A DNA stretch of 64,000 bases, taken from NCBI RefSeq assembly GCF_009223885.1, contig NZ_CP045144.1:3336001-3400000 (forward strand), in the 5' to 3' direction. This stretch comes from Ancylobacter sp. TS-1 (GTDB lineage Bacteria; Pseudomonadota; Alphaproteobacteria; Rhizobiales; Xanthobacteraceae). The notes below the pieces were generated by a model, which saw only the letters and a list, made by a program, of their open reading frames with translations, was not told the DNA's origin and searched no databases. Position numbers and translations under genes: made by a program. How positions within the stretch are numbered: position 1 is the stretch's first letter; each line of letters opens with the position of its first letter. Shown piece by piece: positions 25,279 to 33,433 of this stretch.

Positions 25279-25944
25279 TCAGTCGTTCTCGCGCCAGCGC
25301 TTCTCGAGGCGTGCGCCGAGGCGGGCGATGGGGAAGCTCATCAGGAAGTAGATCAGGCCGGCGATGGAGAGCACGAAGAGCGGCTCCTGGATGCGGGTGA
25401 CGATCACCTGCGAGGAGCGCAGCAATTCGACCACGCCGATCCACCACACCATGGCGGTGTCCTTCATCACGCCCAGCGTCAGGCCGATCCAGCTCGGCAG
25501 CGCCACCCGGAGCGCGATGGGGAAGACGATGGCGGTCAGGTCCTGCCAGTAGCTCATCCCGAGCGAGCGGGCGGCGCGGCGCGTGGTGGCCGGCACGGCC
25601 AGGAATCCCGAGCGCACGATCTCGGTGCAATAGGCCGACATGTAGAGCGCCAGCACCACGCAGCCGACGGTGAACGGGCTCCAGTGGATGCCGACAATGG
25701 TCTTGAAGGAGTTCGCCACCACCAGCTGGATCAGCAGCGGGATGGAGCGGAACACGTCCAGCACCGCGCCGAGCGGGGCGTTCACCCACCAGGGCGAGAC
25801 CGCGCGCACCACGCCGAAGAAGACGCCCAGCAGCGTGCCGCCGATCACCGCCCAGAAGGTGAGCATCAGCGTGACGCCAGCGCCCTTCAGCATGAAGAGC
25901 AGGTCGTTGAAGGAGAAGCTGGTTTCGAACAGGGAGGAGAACAT
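25279..25944 (-). CDS. Amino acid ABC transporter permease
   Basis: A 221-residue HisM/GlnP-type permease with about five membrane helices and the EAA loop region SGFLAVPATTRRAARSLGMS. It lies eight bases before the ATPase start and pairs with the neighbouring permease to form the membrane channel. Confidence 0.92.
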   Translation of the reverse strand: MFSSLFETSFSFNDLLFMLKGAGVTLMLTFWAVIGGTLLGVFFGVVRAVSPWWVNAPLGAVLDVFRSIPLLIQLVVANSFKTIVGIHWSPFTVGCVVLALYMSAYCTEIVRSGFLAVPATTRRAARSLGMSYWQDLTAIVFPIALRVALPSWIGLTLGVMKDTAMVWWIGVVELLRSSQVIVTRIQEPLFVLSIAGLIYFLMSFPIARLGARLEKRWREND

Positions 25945-25957
25945 CGCGCCACCTCCC

Positions 25958-26620
25958 TCAGTAGCGGAACAGACGCCACGCCATCAGGCGGGCGGAGACG
26001 GTGACGAGCTTGGCGAGCAGGTAGTAGATGACGGCCGCCAGGGCGAAATACTCGAAGGTGCGGAAGGAGCGGACATTCAGCTCCTGGGTGACGCCGGTCA
26101 GGTCGTCATTGAGGCCGACGATGACGCCGAGCGAGGTCATCAGGATCGCCCAGACCATCTGGTTGGTCAGGGGATAGAACACGATGCGGAACATCTGCGG
26201 CATCACCACCAGCCGGAAGGCCTGTATCTGCCCCATGCCGAGCGAGCGGGCGGCGCGCATCTGCGTCGAGGGGACGGCGCGCAGGCCGCCGCGGAAGGTC
26301 TCGGCGAGGTAGCCGGCATTGTTGAAGGTGATGCCGGCGAGCAGGGCGACGAAGCTGTCGAGATGGATGCCGAGCGAGCCGAGGCCGAAATAGGCCATGT
26401 AGATCTGGAACAGCGCCGGCGTGTTGCGCGCCAGCTCGACCCAGCTTGCGGCGGCGCCGCGCAGCACGCGGTAGGACGAGTTGCTGGCGACCGCCAGCAG
26501 CACGGCGAAGAACACACCGAGCAGCATGGAGAGCGCGGCGATTTCGAGCGTGACCAGCGCCCCCCACAGCATGTCCGGCAGGGCGCGGAACGCAGGACGC
26601 CAGTGAAAGGTGTAATTCAT
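25958..26620 (-). CDS. Amino acid ABC transporter permease
   Basis: A 220-residue HisQ/GltJ-type permease with the EAA loop GGLRAVPSTQMRAARSLGMG. The ATG at 26620 (MNYTFHW) is the most likely start; a longer frame to 26650 has no better ribosome site. It forms the heterodimeric channel with the gene 13 bases downstream. Confidence 0.9.
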   Translation of the reverse strand: MNYTFHWRPAFRALPDMLWGALVTLEIAALSMLLGVFFAVLLAVASNSSYRVLRGAAASWVELARNTPALFQIYMAYFGLGSLGIHLDSFVALLAGITFNNAGYLAETFRGGLRAVPSTQMRAARSLGMGQIQAFRLVVMPQMFRIVFYPLTNQMVWAILMTSLGVIVGLNDDLTGVTQELNVRSFRTFEYFALAAVIYYLLAKLVTVSARLMAWRLFRY

Positions 26621-26672
26621 GGTTCGCTCGTCGCTCGGCGGAGGCCGCAACCTGTAGTCGTCATATCACGAA

Positions 26673-26757
26673 CGTCATCCCGGCCGGAGCCGCAGGCGCA
26701 GAGCCGGGATCGCCGTCGCGATCCCGGATACGGCCTGACGGCCGTTCCGGGATGACG
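26673..26757. repeat. Interspersed palindrome CGTCATCCCGG, copy 2
   Basis: The same element type as 23507-23600 but with its parts in inverted order: GATCCCGGATACGGCC and GGCCGTTCCGGGATGACG are at the right. It sits between the binding protein and first permease genes, a common place for transcript-stabilising hairpins that set subunit ratios. Confidence 0.65.
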
Positions 26758-26770
26758 GTGTCGGGAACGC

Positions 26771-27586
26771 TCAGCGGTAGACGCCGGGGACCGTCAGGTT
26801 GGGCGCCTCGCCGAGGCCGATCCACTTGTCGTAGAGCGCCTTGTAGCGGCCGGTGCGGACCTGCTGGTTGACGAACAGGTTGAGGTAGTTGATGAGGCCC
26901 TGCTCGTTGCGCAGCGCGATCAGCGCCACGTAGTCGATGTCGTAGGGAGCATCGCCGCCCATCATCAGGCCCTTGTACTTGCCTTCCTTCACGATCGCGG
27001 CGGCGACGGTGGAGGTGACGACGGTGGCGTCGATCTGGCCCTGGGCGAGTGCGAGGAAGACGTCGGCCTGGGTCTGGTAGCCGCGGAAGGTGGTGCCGGC
27101 GCCCCACTTCTTCACGTCGTTCTCAAGGGCGATCGCCTCGAAGGTGCCGGAGACCGAGCCGGTCTTCTTGCCCTTCAGGCTGTCGTAATCCTTGATGCCG
27201 ATGCCGTCCTTGGTGAGCACGACCATCTTGAAGGCGAAGTAGGGAATGGTGAAGCCGGCGGTCTTGGCGCGCTCCAGCGTGTCGGAGGTCGAAGCGACGC
27301 CGACATCGACGCGGCCGGAGACCAGCGCCGGGATACGGTCGGGGAACGGGGTCTCGACGATCTCGGCCTTCACGCCGAGCGCCTTGGCGAGGTCGTTGCA
27401 GTAATCGACGTCGAAACCGATCGGGTTGTTGCTCGCGTCGCGCGAACCCATCGGCGGGAAGTCCAGCACCACGGCGCAGCGCAGCGTGCCGGAGGCGATG
27501 ATATCGTCGAGCTTGTCGGCCTGCGCGGGCATGGCGGCGGCGAGCGTCAGCGCAGCAGCGGCCAGAATGCCGATTCCCTTAGCCAT
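26771..27586 (-). CDS. Amino acid ABC transporter substrate-binding protein
   Basis: A 271-residue family 3 solute-binding protein with a signal peptide (MAKGIGILAAAALTLAAA and an AQA cleavage region near residue 22). The mature protein has the SGTLRCAVVLDFPPMGSRD start and the DVGVASTSDTLERAKTAGF segment. The ATG at 27586 follows AGAGGAG; a longer frame reaches 27700 without support. First gene of the transport and hydroxyproline operon. Confidence 0.92.
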   Translation of the reverse strand: MAKGIGILAAAALTLAAAMPAQADKLDDIIASGTLRCAVVLDFPPMGSRDASNNPIGFDVDYCNDLAKALGVKAEIVETPFPDRIPALVSGRVDVGVASTSDTLERAKTAGFTIPYFAFKMVVLTKDGIGIKDYDSLKGKKTGSVSGTFEAIALENDVKKWGAGTTFRGYQTQADVFLALAQGQIDATVVTSTVAAAIVKEGKYKGLMMGGDAPYDIDYVALIALRNEQGLINYLNLFVNQQVRTGRYKALYDKWIGLGEAPNLTVPGVYR

Positions 27587-27683
27587 TACGGCTCTCCTCT
27601 GAAGGAAGGTTTGATTGGCTCTTAGTGGCCGTCCGGCGTCGGGCGATGAGGCGCCGTTCGGCGACGGGAGAAGCTTCCAATTT

Positions 27684-27693
27684 TTGGATCCAA
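27684..27693. promoter_or_regulatory. Palindrome TTGGATCCAA, candidate GntR operator
   Basis: A perfect ten-base palindrome in an A+T-rich patch about 100 bases before the hydroxyproline operon start and between it and the divergent GntR gene. GntR/FCD regulators bind short palindromes of this kind, and a GntR protein (HypR) represses hydroxyproline genes in Sinorhizobium. The link is inferred. Confidence 0.45.
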
Positions 27694-27848
27694 GTTTCAA
27701 TATCCTTTTTGCACTTCCTGTGCGAATTTATGCGGCAATGGGTGCCCCTCTGGTGCGCGGGCTGGTGAAAAGGCAGTCTGTGCGGGATGTTCGGCACGAC
27801 GAATCGGCACCAAAGCCGGCGCGCCGGCTCGGTCTTAGGGGGTGTGAA

Positions 27849-28571
27849 GTGAAGGTGAGAGCCACGGACATCGCGCAGATGGCATCCGCTTCGGACGTCA
27901 TTTTCGACGCGCTGCGCGAGGCGATCGCCAAGGGCGACATCGCCGAGGGGCAGACCCTGCGGCAGGACCATATCGCCCGCATGTTCAACGTCAGCCGCAT
28001 CCCGGTGCGCGAGGCGCTGACGCGGCTGGAAGAGCAGGGCCTCGTCTCGACGCAGCGCTACCGCGGCGCCGTGGTCACGACCCTCTCCGCCGACGAGATC
28101 CGCGAGATCTTCGAGTTCCGCGCCGTGCTGGAGCCCGAGGTGCTGCGCTATTCGGTCGAGCGGATTTCGGCCGAGGGGCTGGAGACCGCCAAGCGCTTCG
28201 CTGATGCTTTCTCGACGGAAACCGATTCCTCGCACTGGGGCGAGCTCAACCGCCGCTTCCACTACAGCCTCTACGAGCCGTCCGGCCGTCCCTATTATCT
28301 TCAGACCATCAGCGCCGCGCTCGACCGGGTCGACCGCTATCTGCGCGCCCAGCTCGTGCTGACCTCGGGCATGGCGCGCGCGCGGCGCGAGCACCAGGGC
28401 ATTCTGGACGCCTGCATCCGGCGCGACGCCGAGGCGGCGGCGCGGCTCACGCGCGAGCACATTCTCGGCGCCAGCGTGTCGCTGATCGACTTCCTTGAGC
28501 GCACGCGGGCCGAACGCGCTCTGGCCGAGCGTTCGCCTGCGGCCAATGGCGCCGGCCGCCCGCGCGACTGA
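27849..28571 (+). CDS. GntR-family transcriptional regulator (FCD type)
   Basis: A 240-residue regulator with an N-terminal winged helix (GQTLRQDHIARMFNVSRIPV then REALTRLEEQGL) and a C-terminal FCD ligand-binding domain with EFRAVLEPEVLRYSV and LNRRFHYSLYEPS. I chose GTG 27849, which follows AGGGGG by six bases; the open frame extends to 27615 but the extra residues look non-coding. It is divergent from the hydroxyproline operon and is the likely local repressor. Confidence 0.9.
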   Translation: MKVRATDIAQMASASDVIFDALREAIAKGDIAEGQTLRQDHIARMFNVSRIPVREALTRLEEQGLVSTQRYRGAVVTTLSADEIREIFEFRAVLEPEVLRYSVERISAEGLETAKRFADAFSTETDSSHWGELNRRFHYSLYEPSGRPYYLQTISAALDRVDRYLRAQLVLTSGMARARREHQGILDACIRRDAEAAARLTREHILGASVSLIDFLERTRAERALAERSPAANGAGRPRD

Positions 28572-29006
28572 GGCCCGCTCGCGGCCCACCCCGCCCTCTA
28601 CCGGCCAACCCGGGGGAAAATACCTCGGTATTGCCCCAATCGTGCAACGATCGGAAATATTCGGACGTAACGCGGCAATCCGGCCGGGCGAGGTTGGCGG
28701 GGTCCGGGCGGCGGGCTTAGCGCCCAGTGCCCCCCACCAAACGCACGCACGTCGTCCGGGCACCCCTTCCAGCATCGCGTGGCCACACCCAGGGGCCTGC
28801 CCGCGCCGTCCGGCCCGGGCGGCATCGGGTTGTCGCAAGACTGTCACAGCTTCGTCGTGTTGGGCGGCGTACACAGGTCGCTGGCAGCGTTTGCCGCCAT
28901 GACGCACGTGGCCGTCGGGACATCGCCGATCCTCGATCGGGCTTGATGGCGTCGCCGGTTCGCCGCGCGTGCCCGCACTCTTCGCAAGCCAGATCAGGGA
29001 CGGCCC
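28572..29006. other. Non-coding region upstream of ppk2
   Basis: A 435-base gap between the GntR gene and ppk2. It contains a candidate Pho box at 28830-28847 and otherwise G+C-rich sequence. No small frame in it has both a ribosome site and recognisable content, and I see no clear terminator. Confidence 0.55.
28830..28847 (+). promoter_or_regulatory. Candidate Pho box upstream of ppk2
   Basis: TTGTCGCAAGACTGTCAC matches the PhoB consensus CTGTCATAAAACTGTCAC at 14 of 18 positions, counted by eye, with the right 11-base spacing. A weaker third half-site TCGTCGT follows at 28852-28858 in phase. It lies 160 bases before a polyphosphate kinase gene, a sensible PhoB target. Confidence 0.5.
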
Positions 29007-29957
29007 ATGTCCGACGACCACTCCGACGACCACTCCGACGAGAAGCCCGAAAACACCAAGGACCAGTTCGCCCGCATCCGCGAGGAGATCGCCGACAGCT
29101 TTGACGAGGAGCTGGAGACCCAGCTCGACGAGGACTGGCTCGACGAGCTGGTCGCCGAGGGCATGGGGGAGGGCGGCGCGCCCACGCTCGACCGCAAGAT
29201 CTATTTCCGCGAGCTGTTCCGCCTCCAGCACGAGCTGATCCGCCTGCAGGACTGGGTGCAGCACAAGAAGCTCAAGGTCGCGGTACTGTTCGAGGGCCGC
29301 GATTCCGCCGGCAAGGGCGGCGCGATCAAGCGCGTGACGCAGCGGCTCAACCCGCGCGTCTGCCGGGTCGTGGCGCTGCCCGCGCCGACCGAGCGCGAGC
29401 GTACCCAGTGGTACTTCCAGCGCTACGTCTCGCACCTGCCGGCCGGCGGCGAGATCGTGCTGTTCGACCGCTCCTGGTACAACCGCGCCGGTGTCGAGCG
29501 GGTGATGGGCTTCTGCAGCCCGGACGAGCTTGAGGAGTTCTTTCGCGCCGTGCCGGACTTCGAGCGCATGCTGGTGCGCTCGGGCATCATTCTCATCAAG
29601 TACTGGTTCTCGATCACCGACGAGGAGCAGGAATTCCGCTTCCGCATGCGCATCGAGGATCCGCTCAAGCAGTGGAAGCTCTCGCCCATGGATTTGCAGA
29701 GCCGCGTCCACTGGGAGGAGTACACCAAGGCGAAGGAAGAGATGCTGGAGCGGACCCACACGCCGGAAGCGCCCTGGTGGGTCGTGCAGGCGGTGGACAA
29801 GAAGAAGGCGCGCCTGAACTGCATCCAACACCTGCTGGAGCAGATTCCCTACGAGACCGTGCCCCGCCCGGACATCGTGCTGCCCGGCCGTGTGCGCCAT
29901 GACGACTATCTGCGCCATCCGGTGCCGCCGGAAATGTACGTGCCGGAGGTCTACTGA
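29007..29957 (+). CDS. ppk2: Polyphosphate kinase 2 (PPK2)
   Basis: A 316-residue class I type PPK2 that transfers phosphate between polyphosphate and nucleotides. Walker A is FEGRDSAGKGG, Walker B is FDRSWYNRAGVERVMGF, and the lid region has KYWFSITDEEQ and KLSPMDLQSR. The N-terminal 50 residues are acidic, with a DDHSDDHSDE repeat not needed for catalysis. A second PPK2 is encoded at 44482-45351. A candidate Pho box lies upstream. Confidence 0.93.
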   Translation: MSDDHSDDHSDEKPENTKDQFARIREEIADSFDEELETQLDEDWLDELVAEGMGEGGAPTLDRKIYFRELFRLQHELIRLQDWVQHKKLKVAVLFEGRDSAGKGGAIKRVTQRLNPRVCRVVALPAPTERERTQWYFQRYVSHLPAGGEIVLFDRSWYNRAGVERVMGFCSPDELEEFFRAVPDFERMLVRSGIILIKYWFSITDEEQEFRFRMRIEDPLKQWKLSPMDLQSRVHWEEYTKAKEEMLERTHTPEAPWWVVQAVDKKKARLNCIQHLLEQIPYETVPRPDIVLPGRVRHDDYLRHPVPPEMYVPEVY

Positions 29958-30000
29958 CCCCGACACTGTGACCCGCGGCGGCGCCGCGGGTCGACAATTC

Positions 30001-30046
30001 ATAGACCGGCGCGATAATGATCCGCGCGATCATCGAGCCGGTCTAT
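30001..30046. promoter_or_regulatory. LysR-type operator pair abutting the regulator start
   Basis: A perfect ten-base inverted repeat, ATAGACCGGC at 30001-30010 and GCCGGTCTAT at 30037-30046, ends one base before the ATG of the LysR gene. Each arm extends to ATAGACCGGC(G/T)CGAT, a T-N11-A type box like the one at 31029. This suggests autoregulation by occlusion of the start. Confidence 0.55.
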
Positions 30047-30047
30047 C

Positions 30048-31004
30048 ATGAAACCCTACGAGCAGCGGCTGCCCTTTCATCTCGACTGGAACCTGCTGCG
30101 CACCTTCATGGTGGTGGTCGAGCAGGGCGGCATCACGCGCGCGGCCGAGTTCCTCGGCCTGCGCCAGCCCACCATATCGAGCGCGCTCAAGCGGCTGGAG
30201 GACGCGATCGGCCATCGCCTGCTCGATCGCGGCCCCAGCCATTTCGCCGTCACCGAGGCCGGCCGCATCCTCTACCAGGAGAGCCGGTCGATGTTCGAGG
30301 CGGTGTCGCAGCTGCCCGGCCTGATGAGCGTGGCCGAGGGGCGGGTGAGCGGCCATGTCAGCATCGCCATGACCAGCCACGTGGTCTCGCCGCATTTCGA
30401 CGCGCTGCTGGCACGCTTCAACCGCCAGCACCCTGACGTCACCTATTCGATCTTCGTCACCGAGAGCGCCGAGGTGCTGAACCGGCTGCGCCAGAACCGC
30501 GCCACGCTCGGCCTGTGCCTGATGAGCCGGCCCGACCCCGCGCTCGCCGCCCGCGTGCTGTTCCGCGAATATTTCGGCCTGTTCTGCGGGCCGGGGCACC
30601 GGCTGTTCGGCCGCGAGGGACTGACGCTGGCGGATCTGCAGGGCGAGGATTCGGTCTCGTTCCAGACCGATGTCGAGGGTGGCTCGCTGCACTCCGTCAC
30701 GCAGTTGCGCGAACTCGCCCTGCTGCGCCCGAAGCTGAAGGGCGTCTCGGCCAACCTGCCGGAAGTGCTGCGCATGATCGTCGCCGGAATCGGCGTCGGC
30801 GCGCTGCCCGTCCATGTCGCGCGCCGCGAGGTCGAGGATGGCCGGCTGTGGCGGCTTCCGCCGCATGAGGCGCTGCCGGCGGTCGACGTGTTCCGCGTCA
30901 CCCACCCGCTGCGCAGCCTGAACCCGGCCGAGCGCGTGCTGGTCCAGCAGCTCGACGCGATGCTGGACGAGGTGCCGCTCGACGAGCGCTGCTACCGGGC
31001 CTGA
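30048..31004 (+). CDS. LysR-family transcriptional regulator
   Basis: A 318-residue LysR protein with the helix-turn-helix at about residues 14-73 (ITRAAEFLGLRQPTISSAL, then KRLEDAIGHRLLDR) and a periplasmic-binding-like sensor domain. It lies just upstream of, and on the same strand as, the aminotransferase/BKACE operon, and similar ATAG-N7-type boxes precede both. It is the probable activator of that operon. Confidence 0.92.
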   Translation: MKPYEQRLPFHLDWNLLRTFMVVVEQGGITRAAEFLGLRQPTISSALKRLEDAIGHRLLDRGPSHFAVTEAGRILYQESRSMFEAVSQLPGLMSVAEGRVSGHVSIAMTSHVVSPHFDALLARFNRQHPDVTYSIFVTESAEVLNRLRQNRATLGLCLMSRPDPALAARVLFREYFGLFCGPGHRLFGREGLTLADLQGEDSVSFQTDVEGGSLHSVTQLRELALLRPKLKGVSANLPEVLRMIVAGIGVGALPVHVARREVEDGRLWRLPPHEALPAVDVFRVTHPLRSLNPAERVLVQQLDAMLDEVPLDERCYRA

Positions 31005-31028
31005 CCCCCCGCGTGCCGGCGGTGCGAC

Positions 31029-31043
31029 ATAGGCCGGCGCTAT
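31029..31043. promoter_or_regulatory. LysR box ATAG-N7-CTAT before the BKACE operon
   Basis: ATAGGCCGGCGCTAT is a 15-base T-N11-A LysR box with perfect ATAG/CTAT ends, and shares ATAG(A/G)CCGGCGC with the site at 30001. It lies about 110 bases before the aminotransferase start. Confidence 0.5.
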
Positions 31044-31154
31044 GCTCGCCATGTCCATTATCTATTTGCGCGATGATGGTGGCGCGGCCACCCTCGCATG
31101 GTGCATGGCCCAACCGTTGCGGACGCGGCGCGGGCCGAACGCAGCGAGCGCGCG

Positions 31155-32510
31155 ATGACCAATCCTCCCCCGTCCAACCTGTTCTACCAGACCCGCCTGC
31201 GCCGGCCGATGCTGGCGCGCGGCGAGGGCGTCTATCTCTGGGACAGCGAGGGGCGGCGCTATCTCGACGGGTCGAGCGGCGCCATGGTCTCCAATATCGG
31301 CCATTCCAACCCGGCGGTGCTGGCGGCCATGCGGCGGCAGATGGAGCTGTCCACCTTCGGCTATCGGCTGCATTTCGAGAACGAGCCGGCCGAGGCGCTG
31401 GCCACCCGCATCGCGGAGCGTATGCCCGAGGGGCTCGACCGCGTGTTCTTCGTCTCCGGAGGCTCGGAGGCGGTGGAAAGCTGCCTCAAGCTCGCCCGGC
31501 AATATGCCGTGGCGCGCGGCGAGGGGCAGCGCTGGAAGGTGATCTCGCGCTTTCCCTCCTATCACGGCTCGACGCTGGGGGCGCTCGCCGTCACCGGCAT
31601 GTCGCTGATGAGCGCGCCCTTCGCGCCCATGCTGCGCGAGATGCCGAAAATCCCCGCGCCGACCTGCTATCTCGACCGCGACGGGCTGAGCCTGGAAGAG
31701 CGCGGGCTGCGCTACGCCCGCATGCTGCGCGAGGAGATTCTGGCGCAGGGGCCGGAGACGGTGCTCGCCTTCATCATGGAGCCGGTCGGCGGCGCCTCGA
31801 CCGGGGCGCTGGTGGCCCCCGACAGCTACTATGCCGAGATCCGCGCCATCTGCGACGAATTCGGTATCCTGCTGATCAGCGACGAGGTGATGAGCGGGGC
31901 CGGGCGCACCGGGCGCTACCTCGCCGGCGAGCACTGGGGCCTGCGGCCGGACCTCGTGGCGCTCTCCAAGGGATTCGGTGCCGGTTATGTACCGCTCGGC
32001 GCCATGGTCGCCGACCGCACTATTGCCGAGACGGTGATCGACGCCGGCGGCTTCGTCCACGGCCACACCTATGCCGGCAATCCGCTGGCTTGCGCGGCGG
32101 GCCTCGCCGTGCTCGACGAGATCGACCGGCAGGACCTGATCGCCGCCGCCGCCCGGCAGGGCGCGGCGTTGAAGGACCGGCTGCAAGGGCTGATGGCGCG
32201 CTATCCCTTCATCGGCGATGTGCGCGGCAAGGGGCTGCTGCTCGCCTTCGAACTGGTGGCGGATGTCGAGACCATGGCGCCGCTGCCGGTGGGGCTGAAC
32301 GCCCATCTGCGCCTCGTCGACATCGCCTATGACGCCGGGCTGATCATCTATTCGCGCCGCACCCGCGGCGGGCGCATCGGCGACCATTTCCTCGTCTGCC
32401 CGCCGCTGATCGTCAGCGACAGCGAGATCGACGAGATCATGGACAAGCTCGACCGCGCGCTCGCCACCTTCGCCGCCGAGGCCGGCCTGCCGGTGGGAGC
32501 GCCGTCATGA
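31155..32510 (+). CDS. Class III (PLP-dependent) aminotransferase
   Basis: A 451-residue class III aminotransferase, the group that contains beta-alanine, GABA and other omega-amino acid transaminases. Recognisable parts are FVSGGSEAVESCLKLARQY, LLISDEVMSGAGRTG with the PLP-binding Asp, and ALSKGFGAGYVPLGAM with the Schiff-base Lys. ATG 31155 gives MTNPPPSNLFYQ; an in-frame ATG at 31098 lacks support. As first gene of an operon with BKACE and a deacetylase, it probably turns an amine or omega-amino acid into an oxo compound. Confidence 0.88.
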   Translation: MTNPPPSNLFYQTRLRRPMLARGEGVYLWDSEGRRYLDGSSGAMVSNIGHSNPAVLAAMRRQMELSTFGYRLHFENEPAEALATRIAERMPEGLDRVFFVSGGSEAVESCLKLARQYAVARGEGQRWKVISRFPSYHGSTLGALAVTGMSLMSAPFAPMLREMPKIPAPTCYLDRDGLSLEERGLRYARMLREEILAQGPETVLAFIMEPVGGASTGALVAPDSYYAEIRAICDEFGILLISDEVMSGAGRTGRYLAGEHWGLRPDLVALSKGFGAGYVPLGAMVADRTIAETVIDAGGFVHGHTYAGNPLACAAGLAVLDEIDRQDLIAAAARQGAALKDRLQGLMARYPFIGDVRGKGLLLAFELVADVETMAPLPVGLNAHLRLVDIAYDAGLIIYSRRTRGGRIGDHFLVCPPLIVSDSEIDEIMDKLDRALATFAAEAGLPVGAPS

Positions 32511-33433
32511 GCCGTCCGGTCATCGTCACCTGCGCCGTCACAGGGTCGATCCACACCCCGACCATGAGCGCCCATCTTCCGGTCACGCCCGAGGCGATCG
32601 CCGAGCAGGCGGTGGAGGCGGCGCAGGCGGGCGCGGCGATCATCCACCTGCATGCCCGCGATCCCGCGAGCGGCCTGCCCTCGGCCGACCCCGCCCTGTT
32701 CGTGGAGATCGTGGAGCGCATTCGCGCGCGCAGCGACGCGGTGCTGAACCTCTCGACGGGCGGCTCCTCGCGCATGACGCTGGCTGAGCGCCTCGCCGCC
32801 GCGCGCCTCATCCGCCCGGAAATGTGCTCGCTCAACATGGGCTCGATGAATTTCGGCCTGTTTCCGCTGGCTGAGCGCTATGGCGAGTGGAAGCACGACT
32901 GGGAACCCGCCTTCCTGGAGGCCACCCGCTCGGTGATCTTCAAGAACAGCTTCGAGGACATCGAGACCATTCTCGGCGATCTCGGCGGCGAGGGCGGCGC
33001 CCGCTTCGAACTGGAATGCTACGATGTCGGCCATCTCCAGACGGTGGCCTTCTATCTGGAGAAGGGGCTGCTCAAGGCGCCGGTCTTCGTGCAGTTCGTG
33101 CTCGGCGTGCTTGGCGGCATCGACGCCGCGCCCGAGCAGCTCATGCACATGAAGGCGACCGCCGACCGGCTGCTGGGGTCGAACTACCGCTTCTCCGTGC
33201 TCGCCGCCGGCCGCCAGCAAATGCCGCTCGGCACCATGGGGGTGATCCTCGGTGGCCATGTGCGGGTCGGGCTGGAGGACAACCTCACCATCGCGCGCGG
33301 CCGGCTCGCCACCAGCAATGCCGAGCAGGTCGCCAAGATAAGGCGCATCCTTGAGGAACTGGGCCACCGTGTCGCCACGCCCGACGAGGCGCGGGCGGAA
33401 CTCGGTATAGCTACGGCGGGTACGGCGCGATGA
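32507..33433 (+). CDS. BKACE-family beta-keto acid cleavage enzyme
   Basis: A 308-residue member of the DUF849 family, beta-keto acid cleavage enzymes such as Kce. The Zn-binding HLHARDP motif lies near residues 46-52, and the FELECYDVGHL and LGVLGGIDAAPEQL segments follow. These enzymes condense a beta-keto acid with acetyl-CoA to give acetoacetate and a new acyl-CoA. The start overlaps the aminotransferase stop and the stop overlaps the next gene. A thioesterase two genes on would release the new acyl-CoA. Confidence 0.88.
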   Translation: MSRPVIVTCAVTGSIHTPTMSAHLPVTPEAIAEQAVEAAQAGAAIIHLHARDPASGLPSADPALFVEIVERIRARSDAVLNLSTGGSSRMTLAERLAAARLIRPEMCSLNMGSMNFGLFPLAERYGEWKHDWEPAFLEATRSVIFKNSFEDIETILGDLGGEGGARFELECYDVGHLQTVAFYLEKGLLKAPVFVQFVLGVLGGIDAAPEQLMHMKATADRLLGSNYRFSVLAAGRQQMPLGTMGVILGGHVRVGLEDNLTIARGRLATSNAEQVAKIRRILEELGHRVATPDEARAELGIATAGTAR

